Positions 1 to 7,811 of a DNA stretch of 39,487 nucleotides are shown here, piece after piece (position 1 is the first letter of the stretch; every line of letters begins with the position of its first letter). Source of the stretch: Acidobacteriota bacterium (GTDB lineage: Bacteria > Acidobacteriota > Terriglobia > Acidiferrales > UBA7541). Made by a program: the position numbers and the translations under genes. The notes below the pieces were generated by a model, which was not told the DNA's origin, did no database searches, and was given only the letters and a program-made list of their open reading frames with translations. The DNA lies in contig QHYU01000146.1 of NCBI GenBank assembly GCA_003224235.1, positions 1 to 39,487 on the forward strand, written 5' to 3'.

Positions 1-77
1 TGGCGCGCCCGGAGAGATTCGAACTCCCGACCTTCTGGTTCGTAGCCAGACGCTCTATCCAGCTGAGCTACGGGCGC
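1..77 (-). tRNA. tRNA-Arg (anticodon ACG)
   Basis: Read on the minus strand this is a complete 77-nt cloverleaf with encoded CCA (complement of positions 1-3). The acceptor stem GCGCCCG pairs with CGGGCGC, the discriminator is G, and the 7-nt anticodon loop CTACGAA presents ACG. tRNA-Arg(ACG) reads CGN codons after A34 is deaminated to inosine by TadA, whose gene lies at 11637 in this window. The gene ends exactly at the window edge, so nothing downstream of CCA can be seen. Confidence 0.97.
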
Positions 78-265
78 GCCGTTTGCGCCCCGGATGCTTT
101 TGTGGGGCGCGGCGTTCCAGAAATACTAGCATGGCCAGTTGGAGGATGGAAGTTGGAGGTTGGTGCGCACCGTGAACAATCGCGCAGAGAGATCCTTGGC
201 CCGAGAAGAGTCTTTGATCGGCTGGCTCGGCACGACAAGAAGGATCGAACTGCCTTGGTTTGGGA

Positions 266-313
266 GTGAAAAGAAGAAGACCCCGGGCTCTTCAGGGGGG
301 TGAAAGCCCGGGG
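266..313 (-). terminator. Rho-independent terminator for the two small minus-strand genes
   Basis: A perfect 9-bp inverted repeat (281-289 with 305-313, CCCCGGGCT/AGCCCGGGG) encloses a 15-nt loop. On the minus strand it is followed by a T-rich run (TCTTCTTCTTTT, 280-269). It lies about 50 bp after the stop of the gene at 364-561, in the right place to end that transcript. The stem is strong but the T tract is interrupted by C. Confidence 0.65.
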
Positions 314-363
314 CCGGGGGGTTGAGACAGAGGCAGGGCCGGAAGAAACTCTTTTGTACAGCG

Positions 364-561
364 CTAATCCATCGAGGGCGAAACTAACAAGCAGAGCCTG
401 CGCAGCTCCTCGTAGGTGAAAGCCATCGGCGCGCTGGGGTCGTTTTTCTCTACCAGGCCGAGGCTGGACAGGCGCGAAAGCCGCCGGAGCTCCGCGATCC
501 TCAAACCGAGCAGGACGGCTGCGGAGCGCTCGTCAATGCGTTTTTGGTGATTCCCATCCAC
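364..561 (-). CDS. small MerR/HTH-like protein, 65 aa
   Basis: A 65-aa product from a GTG start. Residues about 11-35 (RSAAVLLGLRIAELRRLSR) resemble the helix-turn-helix start of MerR/excisionase-like proteins, and residues 47-58 (AFTYEELRRLCLL) resemble the second recognition segment seen in that fold. No effector domain follows. A weak purine-rich stretch (GAGAAG) lies about 10 nt before the start. It follows the gene at 589-795 after 27 nt on the same strand and precedes a terminator, so the two probably form a small operon. A DNA-binding role is inferred from the helical pattern; I do not recognise the family by name. Confidence 0.6.
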   Translation of the reverse strand: MDGNHQKRIDERSAAVLLGLRIAELRRLSRLSSLGLVEKNDPSAPMAFTYEELRRLCLLVSPSMD

Positions 562-588
562 GGTCGTGACTTCTCTTCTTTACTTTAG

Positions 589-795
589 CTAGGTGATGAT
601 GCTCACCCAATTGTCTTCTTCCACGGCCAGAATCATGGTCTTGTAGATATCCACGTCCCAGCCCTCGCCGATGCGGAAGCGCACCGCGTCGTTCGACTCG
701 CCGACAATTGTTCCCCGGAGTGGCACCTTCAAGTCGCCAGCATTAATTTGCAAGACAACCGATTGGTTCATCCAGAATGCAAAAGGGCTTTCCAT
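589..795 (-). CDS. small beta-rich hypothetical protein, 68 aa
   Basis: I chose the ATG at 795 over an upstream in-frame start at 825 because a GAGGGG ribosome-binding site lies about 10 nt before it. The 68-aa product begins MESPFAFWMN and consists of alternating hydrophobic and polar stretches (VVLQINAGDLKVPL, RGTIVGESNDAVRFRI), as in a small beta-barrel or PilZ-like fold. There is no signal peptide or membrane segment. It is the first gene of a likely two-gene operon with the HTH-like gene downstream. Function unknown. Confidence 0.6.
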   Translation of the reverse strand: MESPFAFWMNQSVVLQINAGDLKVPLRGTIVGESNDAVRFRIGEGWDVDIYKTMILAVEEDNWVSIIT

Positions 796-1008
796 GTCTA
801 ATGCCCCCCTCAGATAGATCCTCAAGCGCGAGATGATTCTGAGCGGGAAGCGGGTGTCGCGGAATGGTACAGAGGCTCTAATCTCCTAGTAGGAAGGTAC
901 TGTTACCCGTTGCGGCACAAGTCCAGGAGGGTGAGAGGTACACGAGTACCAATTCGATGGTTCGTTGGGGCCATTGTCGAAGTCCAAGCGATTCGACATG
1001 TTAGGTGC

Positions 1009-1929
1009 ATGAGTGCAATTTACCGCGCCCTGATCGAACCGCTGCTGGACCAAGTCCGCCGCATCCCAAAGCGCCGCGAGAGTCCCGCTCCAGATGGGCT
1101 GGGAGTGGCGCTGGGCGGGGGGTTCGCGCGCGGGTTCGCGCACGTGGGCGTGCTCCAGGTACTGGAAGAGAATCAAATCCCAATCTCCTACATCGCCGGC
1201 ACAAGTGTGGGTAGCATCCTGGGCGGTGCCTACGCCAGTGGTGTTCCTGTGGCACGGATGGCATCGATCTGCCGCAGCATCCAATTCCGCGATTTTGGCC
1301 GCTGGAAGCTTTCCCGCCTGGGCCTGGCAAGCAATGACCGCATGGCCGAGCTGATTCGACGCTCCTTCATCGCCCTAACCTTTGAAGAGCTGATCATCCC
1401 CACCGCAGTGGTGGCCACCGATTTGGGCACGGGCGAGCCCTATGTGTTCACCAGCGGTGGACTGATAGATGCCATCCGGGCCAGTTGCGCCTTCCCGGGA
1501 ATGTTTGAGCCGGTGCAGGTGGGTGAGCACTGGTTGGCCGATGGGGGCCTGGTGGCTCCCGTGCCCACGCGCCAAGCGAAGGATCTTGGCGCGCGCTGCG
1601 TGCTGGGCGTCTCCGTCGGCTTCAACAACTGGAACGGTAGCGCGCCGGTGAACCTATTTCAGGTGGTGAGCCGGGCCGTCTCAGCAGCACAGAAGCACCA
1701 GACCGAATCATGGTCGTCTTCGGCAGATATCCTGCTCGAGCCGGACGTCCAGCACATCGACTGGGATGAGTTCAATCGCGCCGATGAAGCCATCGCCGCC
1801 GGTGCCGCAGCGGCGCGTGCCGCCTTGCCGCGCCTGCGTCAACTACTGCGCTTGCCAGAGAAAACCAAGCCTGCCGCGCCCGATCGCCCGACCAGCGAGC
1901 CAGGCTGGAACCAAGGGACGGCTCGCTGA
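1009..1929 (+). CDS. patatin-like phospholipase (RssA/NTE-type)
   Basis: A serine acyl hydrolase of the patatin family. Counting from the ATG at 1009 (306 aa), the oxyanion-hole glycine motif GGGFARGFAHVGVL is at residues 36-49, the nucleophile motif GTSVGS places Ser66, and the catalytic Asp is D178 in ADGG. This is the Ser-Asp dyad of bacterial RssA/NTE-like proteins that hydrolyse phospholipid or lysophospholipid acyl chains. No signal peptide is evident, so it is probably cytoplasmic or membrane-associated. The reading frame stays open to a TTG at 910, and ribosome-binding sites are weak for both starts, so the N-terminus is uncertain. The conserved domain starts near residue 29. DedA follows after 160 bp. 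Confidence 0.9.
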   Translation: MSAIYRALIEPLLDQVRRIPKRRESPAPDGLGVALGGGFARGFAHVGVLQVLEENQIPISYIAGTSVGSILGGAYASGVPVARMASICRSIQFRDFGRWKLSRLGLASNDRMAELIRRSFIALTFEELIIPTAVVATDLGTGEPYVFTSGGLIDAIRASCAFPGMFEPVQVGEHWLADGGLVAPVPTRQAKDLGARCVLGVSVGFNNWNGSAPVNLFQVVSRAVSAAQKHQTESWSSSADILLEPDVQHIDWDEFNRADEAIAAGAAAARAALPRLRQLLRLPEKTKPAAPDRPTSEPGWNQGTAR

Positions 1930-2089
1930 CCCGCATCGGAAGTTGGCTCGCCTCAGTGGGCTCATTAGTGATGCTCTGGCAAGAATGCAACGAGAACCCC
2001 GCCGTTTTCTGTTACCGTATAGGGCGGAGTCTTCTGGCTGGCCAGAATGCCGCCGCGCCGGACTCCCACGGTTCTAACGGCGAGGACGC

Positions 2090-2779
2090 TTGTTCGAGTC
2101 TCTCAAACACTTCTTTCACTTTGTCTATGACGTCCAAGGGCTGATCCACTGGGGCGGCACGCTTCTAGTTTGCACAATCGTTTTCATCGAAACGGGATTC
2201 TTCGTCGGCTTCTTCCTGCCGGGTGACTCGCTGCTGGTGACAGCGGGCATCTTTGCCGCCGCGGGGCATCTGGACCTGGCGTGGCTGCTGATTCTGGTAC
2301 CGCTGTGTGCGATCGTGGGCGACCAGGTCGGCTACTGGATCGGAAGGAGGGCCGGCCAAGCGCTTTATCGCCGCCAAGACTCACTGTTGTTTAAGAAGCG
2401 CCATCTCGAGCACGCCCATCGGTTCTACGGAAGGCATGGCGGCAAAACCATTATCTTGGCGCGTTTCGTGCCCATTATCAGGACGTTTTGTCCCCTGGTG
2501 GCCGGTGCCGCGCGGATGACCTATAGCCACTACCTCGCTTACGACGTCTTCGGCGGATTGTTCTGGGTGGGATCGACGGTGCTGGGGGGGTACTTCCTCG
2601 GCAGGCTGGTGGGGCCCGAAATCCTCAGCCGGCGCATCCACTGGGTGATCGCTGTGGTCGTCTTCCTCTCGCTACTACCGGCCATCTTCGGCGTGCTGCG
2701 CGCGAAGTTCCAGAAGCCTCAGAAAGTGACCACCTCTCTTTCCCCGCCCCAACCAGACGCGGAAGCCGGCCAAGACTAG
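2090..2779 (+). CDS. DedA family membrane protein
   Basis: A 229-aa DedA/SNARE-associated family protein (VTT domain). The hallmark segment ETGFFVGFFLPGDSLL lies near residues 30-45, and GDQVGYWIGRRAG and FVPIIRTFCPLVAGAARM follow. These glycine- and arginine-containing re-entrant segments are associated with lipid (undecaprenyl phosphate or phosphatidylethanolamine) flipping and envelope homeostasis. Several hydrophobic helices are visible, including a C-terminal one at about residues 185-203. The start is TTG with GAGGA just upstream. The HAD gene begins 2 nt after the stop, so the two are probably co-transcribed. Confidence 0.92.
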   Translation: MFESLKHFFHFVYDVQGLIHWGGTLLVCTIVFIETGFFVGFFLPGDSLLVTAGIFAAAGHLDLAWLLILVPLCAIVGDQVGYWIGRRAGQALYRRQDSLLFKKRHLEHAHRFYGRHGGKTIILARFVPIIRTFCPLVAGAARMTYSHYLAYDVFGGLFWVGSTVLGGYFLGRLVGPEILSRRIHWVIAVVVFLSLLPAIFGVLRAKFQKPQKVTTSLSPPQPDAEAGQD

Positions 2780-2781
2780 CC

Positions 2782-3438
2782 GTGGCCGAGCTCTCCCGCA
2801 CAAGCCCGCAAGCTCCAGAGTCCTGGAGGGCTGTCAGGGCAATCATTTTTGACATCGGGCGCGTAATCGTGAGCGTCAACCTGAAACGCGCTCTGACCAC
2901 GCTCGGGGGCGGCGCCAACCTCTCTCCCGAGCGAGTCTGGACCACGATCGAAACCGATCCGCGGTGGCGTGAGTGGCAAGAAGGGCGGATCGAGCCGCGC
3001 GAATGGCACAAGCATCTCGCTCGCCGCCTGAAGTCCACGCACACATTTGAGCAGTTCTGCGCAGCGTGGAACAGCGCCCTCGATCTGGAGCCCATCCTCG
3101 GCGAAGACCTGTTCCAGCAACTCGCTCGCCGCCACCGCCTGGTGCTGCTCTCGAATACGGATCCCATCCACGTAGCCTATCTGGAAGCAAATTTTCGTTT
3201 CCCCCGCTACTTCGCCGCTCGGGTCTATTCCTGTGCCGTGGGCGCCTGCAAGCCCGACGCGGTCATCTACAGGCGAGCCATCGTCGAGGCCCGCGCTGCT
3301 CCAGAGCAAGTCCTCTACATCGATGACGCTCGAGAATATGTCGAGGCGGGTCTCCAGGCCGGAATGCAGGCGCATCTCTTCGAGAGCGCCGAGCACTTAC
3401 TCGATATGTTTCGCCGCCAGGGTCATCTGGAGGGATAA
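2782..3438 (+). CDS. HAD-superfamily phosphatase, YihX-like
   Basis: A 218-aa HAD subfamily IA hydrolase with a GTG start 2 nt after the dedA stop. Motif I is FDIGRVIV (D24, with glycine in place of the second Asp, as in the YihX group). Motif II is LLSNTDP, motif III includes CKPD, and motif IV is IDDARE. A small helical cap lies between motifs I and II. YihX of E. coli removes phosphate from alpha-D-glucose-1-phosphate; the actual substrate here cannot be read from the sequence. Cytoplasmic. Confidence 0.88.
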   Translation: MAELSRTSPQAPESWRAVRAIIFDIGRVIVSVNLKRALTTLGGGANLSPERVWTTIETDPRWREWQEGRIEPREWHKHLARRLKSTHTFEQFCAAWNSALDLEPILGEDLFQQLARRHRLVLLSNTDPIHVAYLEANFRFPRYFAARVYSCAVGACKPDAVIYRRAIVEARAAPEQVLYIDDAREYVEAGLQAGMQAHLFESAEHLLDMFRRQGHLEG

Positions 3439-3540
3439 AAGGGCCCTATAGCCCCTCTGCCGTGGTCGTTCAGCCGCGACTCTGAAGTCGCTCGCCCGAT
3501 TCTTGGACAGGCCAACACACCAGTTTCAAGCCGAAAGCAC

Positions 3541-3686
3541 CTAGTGCAAGTAAAGATTCCTAGTACTAGTACTTGTTTTCGTCTTCCGCGGATATTAGGC
3601 ATAAAATAACCATTTTGATTTCAATGGGATACGAGAGATTCGGTGGGCGAAACTTTGGCGTAAGTCTTGCTAGTGCAAGATATAAG
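3541..3686 (+). promoter_or_regulatory. dyad-rich upstream region with a long-spacer promoter candidate
   Basis: The decamer CTAGTGCAAG occurs twice, at 3541-3550 and 3670-3679. The second copy is half of a dyad, CTTGC-TAGT-GCAAG (3666-3679). That dyad lies between a -35-like TTGGCG (3655-3660) and a -10-like TATAAG (3681-3686), a 20-bp spacer. A second inverted repeat, CAAGTA/TACTTG (3547-3575), encloses the palindrome CTAGTACTAG. Together these look like operator sites for the gene at 3713. The regulator is not identifiable. The elements are seen directly; the function is inferred. Confidence 0.4.
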
Positions 3687-3712
3687 CTTCCACTTTTTGT
3701 GGGGGGAGGAAT

Positions 3713-4558
3713 ATGACTGAAGAACGTGAATTTGGGGAAGCGGTACGCGCGGGAACACCCACATGGCTGATTATGGCCATAGTTCTCCTGGGTGCTTTGT
3801 CAGGAATATCGTTTGGACTTGCGTGGAGCGCTTCGAACCAGGCTAGGCAGGCCCAAGAAGTCTTGGGCACTGAAATCAGAACAGTGAAGGAAGGCTTTGC
3901 CAAAGATTCGGGAGCGCTCCAGCAGCGATTGGCGAAGACCGAAGAGGTCAATACCGGGTTGCAGGGGGAACTCAGCCTGGTGACCAAGCGGCTGCGCATT
4001 ACTCAGGGCGAGCTGAAGAAGGCCCGCCAAGAGGCGGCGCAAGCCCGTGAAGAGAATGCAAAGCAAATCGCCGCCATGGACAGCTCCATCAAAGGTGAGT
4101 TGGCCACAAAGGCCAGCGCCGAAGAGGTCAAAGCGGTCAGCAGCGAAGTCACTGTGGTCCGCGGCGATCTCGATACCACCAGGAAGGATTTCCAGATGGC
4201 GCGGAGCGAGTTGGGAACTCTGATCGCCCGCAACCATGACGAGATTGACCAGCTCCGTCGGCTCGGAGAGCGCGAGTACATCGAGTTCTCAGTGCAGGGC
4301 AAGGGCAAGCCGCAAAAGGTCGGCAATATCACCGTCGAGCTGCGCGGGACCAACCCGAAAAACCATCAATTCACCTTAGCCCTGGTGGTTGCAGACCTGC
4401 GTGTGGAGAAGCGCAACCGGACCATCAATGAACCAATCTTCTTTTACACCCAGGGCGCGCGGCAACCCCTCGAGCTGGTGATCAACCAGGTGAGCAAGAA
4501 CAAGGTGCTCGGCTACCTGAGCATCCCGAAGATTAATCAGACGACTTCGGGCAACTAA
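3713..4558 (+). CDS. membrane-anchored coiled-coil protein, hypothetical
   Basis: A 281-aa protein with a strong ribosome-binding site (GGGGGGAGGA directly before AATATG). A short cytoplasmic N-terminus is followed by one transmembrane helix (about residues 18-40). Residues about 42-180 are rich in Glu, Lys, Gln and Ala with few prolines, a long coiled coil. The C-terminal 100 residues (from EYIEFSVQGKGKPQKVGNI) form a beta-rich globular domain. The layout suggests a bitopic protein that oligomerises through the coiled coil. I do not recognise a named family. It stands alone, with its own promoter-like region upstream. Confidence 0.8.
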   Translation: MTEEREFGEAVRAGTPTWLIMAIVLLGALSGISFGLAWSASNQARQAQEVLGTEIRTVKEGFAKDSGALQQRLAKTEEVNTGLQGELSLVTKRLRITQGELKKARQEAAQAREENAKQIAAMDSSIKGELATKASAEEVKAVSSEVTVVRGDLDTTRKDFQMARSELGTLIARNHDEIDQLRRLGEREYIEFSVQGKGKPQKVGNITVELRGTNPKNHQFTLALVVADLRVEKRNRTINEPIFFYTQGARQPLELVINQVSKNKVLGYLSIPKINQTTSGN

Positions 4559-4634
4559 CTGCTAACCGGGCGATTTGCCCCGGACAGATAAAGTGCCTCC
4601 GGCTTCGCGGGGGACAAGTGTCAGAGCCCTATGA

Positions 4635-4696
4635 AGCCGGAGTCGGGGGTAGTTGACGCTGCCATTTTCTTGCCAGGGCGGTGCTGTACTCCGGCT
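4635..4696. repeat. 9-bp inverted repeat in the intergenic region
   Basis: AGCCGGAGT (4635-4643) and its exact reverse complement ACTCCGGCT (4688-4696) are separated by 44 nt, in the leader of the phosphatase-like gene at 4752. It could form a long-loop RNA structure or be fortuitous. No T tract follows, so it is not a terminator. Confidence 0.3.
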
Positions 4697-4751
4697 CGAA
4701 GATTCATAGCGCCCCTGCAGGATTTCCTCGCCGGCCATTTCACCTGAAGCG

Positions 4752-5603
4752 TTGCCGGTGGGCCTCCCAGTCGTGCTGCCTGCTCGACACCTGATTTTCT
4801 CGGACCTCGATGGCACGCTGCTCGATCCCCACACCTCCTCCTGGTCTGCCGCTGAGGAAGCGCTCCAGGAGATTGAGCGGAGGGGAGTGCCTCTGATCTT
4901 CGTCACCAGTAAGACCCGCGCAGAATTGGAAATCCTGCGGCGAAAGCTGTCGAACGCCCATCCCTTTGTCACTGAGAGAGGCGGCGGGATCTTCATCCCA
5001 GAGGGTTACTTCAATCTGCATGTCGAAGGGGCGCAGCGTGTGGCCCGCTATCACTGTGTTTCGTTTGGCCGCCTCTATGCAGAGGTCACCGCGGCCCTCG
5101 AAGCAATTGCCGCAGAGGTGGGAGCCGATGTCGTGGGCTTCCACCAGATGAGCACGCGGGAAATCGCACAGAATACCGGCCTTGGCCGCCGGCAAGCTGA
5201 ACTGGCCCGCCAGCGCGACTTCGACGAGCCGTTCTTCTTCGCCGGCGCCAGCGAGAGTGTAATCAACAAGTTCGTGCAAGCCGCCCGGCATCGCGGAATG
5301 GAAGTCACACAGGCCGGGCGGTTCTGGCATCTTTCTGCAGGCCATGCTGAGGGTCGCGCCGTGACTTACTTGGTGAAGCTCTACCGCACCGCTGTGCGTA
5401 GCCGGTTGCGCTCGGTGGCACTGGGCCATGGTTCAAACCACCTTTCTCTACTTTCGGCCGTAGACCAGGCGATATTGCTACCCCAGCCGGACGGCAGCTT
5501 CGATAGCAGCGTGTTATCGCGGCTACCCCACGTCACCCGGGGCCCGGCCCCCGGCCCCACAGGATGGAACCAGACAGTCCTCCAAGTCTTCAAGAGTCGC
5601 TGA
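4752..5603 (+). CDS. mannosyl-3-phosphoglycerate phosphatase-like HAD protein with altered motif IV
   Basis: A 283-aa HAD subfamily IIB protein resembling mannosyl-3-phosphoglycerate phosphatase (MpgP), which in other organisms yields the compatible solute mannosylglycerate. Motif I is intact (SDLDGTLLD, D18 and D20), motif II is FVTSKTR, and the family segments TERGGGIFIPEGYF and RFWHLSAGHAEGRA are present. Motif IV, usually GDxxND, reads GHGSNH: both metal-binding Asp positions are His226 and His230 (codons CAT and CAC). The motif III Lys position is Arg202. Activity may therefore be lost or changed. The start is TTG or one of the nearby GTGs; the domain begins by residue 14. No mannosyl-3-phosphoglycerate synthase gene lies in the window. 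Confidence 0.8.
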   Translation: MPVGLPVVLPARHLIFSDLDGTLLDPHTSSWSAAEEALQEIERRGVPLIFVTSKTRAELEILRRKLSNAHPFVTERGGGIFIPEGYFNLHVEGAQRVARYHCVSFGRLYAEVTAALEAIAAEVGADVVGFHQMSTREIAQNTGLGRRQAELARQRDFDEPFFFAGASESVINKFVQAARHRGMEVTQAGRFWHLSAGHAEGRAVTYLVKLYRTAVRSRLRSVALGHGSNHLSLLSAVDQAILLPQPDGSFDSSVLSRLPHVTRGPAPGPTGWNQTVLQVFKSR

Positions 5604-5886
5604 GTTACGGCGCAAGTTGGGAAGGCAAGTGGCAGGAGTGGGATACAGATTGCGCATGACAAGCCGCATACGCCACGGCAGCTAAGACCGGATGTGCTGG
5701 TAATACACTTAAGATACAACGGTTAGAAAAGATGGGGCCATCGGGGGAGGTTGGCACGCCAATTGCCCTTGCACCGCCGATTACGCTCTGGAATCGTCCC
5801 TCCGGGGCTCGCAACTTGGGCGCGGGTACTGGCCGGTTTTCTCGAAGCCACGAACCACGTGTGCGCTCACCAGGAGGATCTCCAGT

Positions 5887-6063
5887 ATGTCGCTGCTCCG
5901 CCGACTCACCGTTCCCGCCAGCGAATCGCACCTGGCAGTGGCTTTGGCCTTAGCGGCCGTGGCCATGAGCCTAATGCTGTGGGCCATTCTCTGGCAGTCT
6001 GACATCATTTCCTATCAGCGCGAAGTCATCCGTTGGATGTGGTCGTGGAAGTTCGGCGGCTAG
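5887..6063 (+). CDS. small single-pass membrane protein, 58 aa
   Basis: A 58-aa reading frame with an excellent ribosome-binding site (AGGAGG about 9 nt before ATG). The N-terminus is basic (MSLLRRL), residues about 16-37 form one hydrophobic helix, and the C-terminus is rich in tryptophan and basic residues (REVIRWMWSWKFGG). Positive charges flank both sides, so topology is unclear. No family is recognised. Ribosome-binding site quality and amino-acid pattern are the basis for calling it real. The 283 bp upstream of it hold no other feature I can support. Confidence 0.6.
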   Translation: MSLLRRLTVPASESHLAVALALAAVAMSLMLWAILWQSDIISYQREVIRWMWSWKFGG

Positions 6064-6156
6064 ATTGCCACACGCATAAGAACGTCACTACGGCAAAGAC
6101 CCGTCTGACCTCCCGCCATACTGCGCCGTGATAGCGGCGGAATTCTTCGTGTTTCA

Positions 6157-6185
6157 TTGACAGGTTTGATCTCCGCCTCTACTAT
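6157..6185 (+). promoter_or_regulatory. sigma-70-type promoter
   Basis: A perfect -35 TTGACA (6157-6162), a 17-bp spacer and the -10 TACTAT (6180-6185). Transcription would start near 6192 and run through a leader of about 200 nt to the secreted-protein gene at 6395. Confidence 0.6.
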
Positions 6186-6260
6186 GCAATCGTTCCTGCA
6201 CACCGAGCGTCGTGCAGAAGCTTGTGCGGGTCGTCCGCGAGTCAACAACCGAAGAAGTGA

Positions 6261-6377
6261 ATGAGATTCCCTCTGCAACAACAAATGCAGGAGCACCAGA
6301 GGAACAAGAGCCCGGCAGGAGATGAGGCGCTGGCCCAGCTCTACCTTGCCGGGGAGCCAAATCGAGCAACCCAGTGA
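6261..6377 (+). CDS. possible 38-aa leader ORF
   Basis: An ATG-started frame of 38 codons in the leader of the transcript from 6192. It ends 17 nt before the gene at 6395. The peptide is Gln-rich at its start (MRFPLQQQMQEHQRNK) and otherwise unremarkable. The ribosome-binding site is weak. It could be a translated leader or chance. Confidence 0.2.
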   Translation: MRFPLQQQMQEHQRNKSPAGDEALAQLYLAGEPNRATQ

Positions 6378-6394
6378 CCATCAGGAGCAAGGAA

Positions 6395-6700
6395 ATGAAA
6401 AGATGGAAGGAGAAAGTATTGGTCGTGGCGCTTGCCCTGGCAGCGAGCCCGCTTCTCAGCACCCCCCAAAGCACCACTCCGGGACAGGCCAACACGTCGA
6501 ATCCGCAGACATCCAGCCAGAGCCGGGACCGAGTCCAACAGCAGGAAAGCCAACGGAAGCGGAACAGCCGACGAAGGCAACGGCGAAACCAAAGGCGTCG
6601 CCAGCTCCGGCAGCGGCGCGCACACACCCGCAAGCAACCTCCGAGGCCTGCCTCGAGTGTGCGTCAGGGAACCCCAGCCGAACGCGGGACGAGGATTTAA
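6395..6700 (+). CDS. small secreted Arg/Gln-rich protein, 101 aa
   Basis: The ATG at 6395 has AGGAGC/AAGGAA upstream. The first 25 residues are a classic signal peptide (MKRWKEKV, then VVALALAASPLLS). The mature part is low-complexity: Ser/Thr/Gln-rich first, then densely Arg/Gln-rich (about residues 50-80). The gene has a clear promoter at 6157 and a strong terminator at 6811. A second frame over the same bases, open to 6804, gives a Pro/Ala/Lys-rich low-complexity sequence, so a frameshift after the signal peptide cannot be excluded. Function unknown; an envelope or periplasmic polycationic protein is possible. Confidence 0.5.
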   Translation: MKRWKEKVLVVALALAASPLLSTPQSTTPGQANTSNPQTSSQSRDRVQQQESQRKRNSRRRQRRNQRRRQLRQRRAHTRKQPPRPASSVRQGTPAERGTRI

Positions 6701-6810
6701 GCAAGGCGAGTGTAATCGACTCGCCCAGCAAAGAACCACCACGAAAGGAGAGCCCTCTCTGTTCTTATTTTCAACCGCGAGAATTCGTGCCATTCGGAGT
6801 CTAGAAAGCG

Positions 6811-6848
6811 AATCGGGGAGCCTGGCAGCTCCCCGATTGGCCACTTTT
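6811..6848 (+). terminator. strong Rho-independent terminator
   Basis: A perfect 11-bp stem (6811-6821 with 6828-6838, AATCGGGGAGC/GCTCCCCGATT) with a 6-nt loop, followed within 7 nt by six T residues (6845-6850). It closes the transcript that begins near 6192. Confidence 0.9.
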
Positions 6849-7082
6849 TTGCTGCCGTCGCGGCGTCGTTAGGGCGTCGCCGGCGGCGCGCACCGCATGA
6901 GCGGTGTGTTCAAGTTTGGTTTCGTTCTAAGCCCGGTGGAGTCATCTCTCCTCCGTAGCCTAACTTCATGTCTCTTCTACTCCTGCGCTAGGCCGATTGC
7001 AAGACATAAGATTTCCCGAGAGAAGTAAGAGAAACCCCCCGAACGGGATCGGAAAGGCGCTCGCCGAAATCGGCGGCTGCCG

Positions 7083-7808
7083 CTAGCGGATGAAGAGACC
7101 TTCGCGGAGCTGGTCGCGGCCCACAAAGGTCTTCGAGGAGTGGAACCGGCTGAACAGGTTCTGAATTTCGCGATTCTGAAAGATGCGCTGCGCCGGGAAC
7201 AGGGCAGGAGAAGGAAGGAGCTCGAAGTTCTGGACATTGACGACGCGGTAGCGGAAGAAGCAGTCCGGCTTGCGGCTGTGGAAGATGGCCAGGATGACGC
7301 CGCCCTCTTTGATAAGTTCGGTTAGCCGCGTTACCACACGCGGCACCAACTCGCCGTCCAGATAGTCAAGCAGGTCCCAGGCTAGCACGGCGTCGAAGGT
7401 GTCCGGGGAGTACTGCAAGCTGTTGCTCAGGAAGCGTTCGGCGCGCGCGGCGGGCGTCATCTCCACCGCGTCCATCCCCGGAGCTATCTCACGCAGGCGG
7501 TCCTCCTCAACCCGCAGAAACTCCTTCCAAGCCCCCAGCAGGTCTTCGGTGTACACCTTGAAGCCGCGCTCGACAAAGAAGCTGACCGTGGTCTGCCACA
7601 CTGGCCCAAGATCGAGCAGGCTGCCATTGCCAATGCCGTTCAGGTGCCAGAGGAATTCCTTCAGGCCGTTGGAGAGGCGAACACCTAGCGCATAGGCGGG
7701 GCCGGATCGGTCACCCACCGGGGTGCCAGTGGGGTGTTTGTCTCCACCGGCGCTCGGTGTCGCAGCCTGGCGGTCGTGAGCCACGCGCAACTTGTTCAGC
7801 AGACCCAT
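7083..7808 (-). CDS. SAM-dependent methyltransferase-like protein
   Basis: A 241-aa protein with a class I methyltransferase (Rossmann) pattern. SLLDLGPVWQTTVSFFVERG (about residues 63-82) stands where the SAM-binding motif I would be, followed by KVYTEDL (motif II acidic end) and FDAVLAWDLLDYLDGEL (motif IV/post-motif). The motif I glycine pattern is weaker than the usual DxGxGxG, so catalysis is not assured. The ATG lies 3 nt after the stop of the bactofilin gene, so the two are translationally linked. The C-terminus (about residues 190-241) is conserved-looking and may bind a partner. Confidence 0.7.
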   Translation of the reverse strand: MGLLNKLRVAHDRQAATPSAGGDKHPTGTPVGDRSGPAYALGVRLSNGLKEFLWHLNGIGNGSLLDLGPVWQTTVSFFVERGFKVYTEDLLGAWKEFLRVEEDRLREIAPGMDAVEMTPAARAERFLSNSLQYSPDTFDAVLAWDLLDYLDGELVPRVVTRLTELIKEGGVILAIFHSRKPDCFFRYRVVNVQNFELLPSPALFPAQRIFQNREIQNLFSRFHSSKTFVGRDQLREGLFIR

Positions 7809-7811
7809 GAC

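Noticed and set aside
4562-4600. GC-rich hairpin after the coiled-coil gene as a terminator
   Set aside because: The stem is imperfect (CCGGG/CCCGG) and no T run follows.
5381-5931. Minus-strand ORFs of 112 and 108 aa after the MpgP-like gene
   Set aside because: No ribosome-binding site or domain; they overlap the well-supported MpgP-like gene or the leader and start of the 58-aa membrane-protein gene on the other strand.
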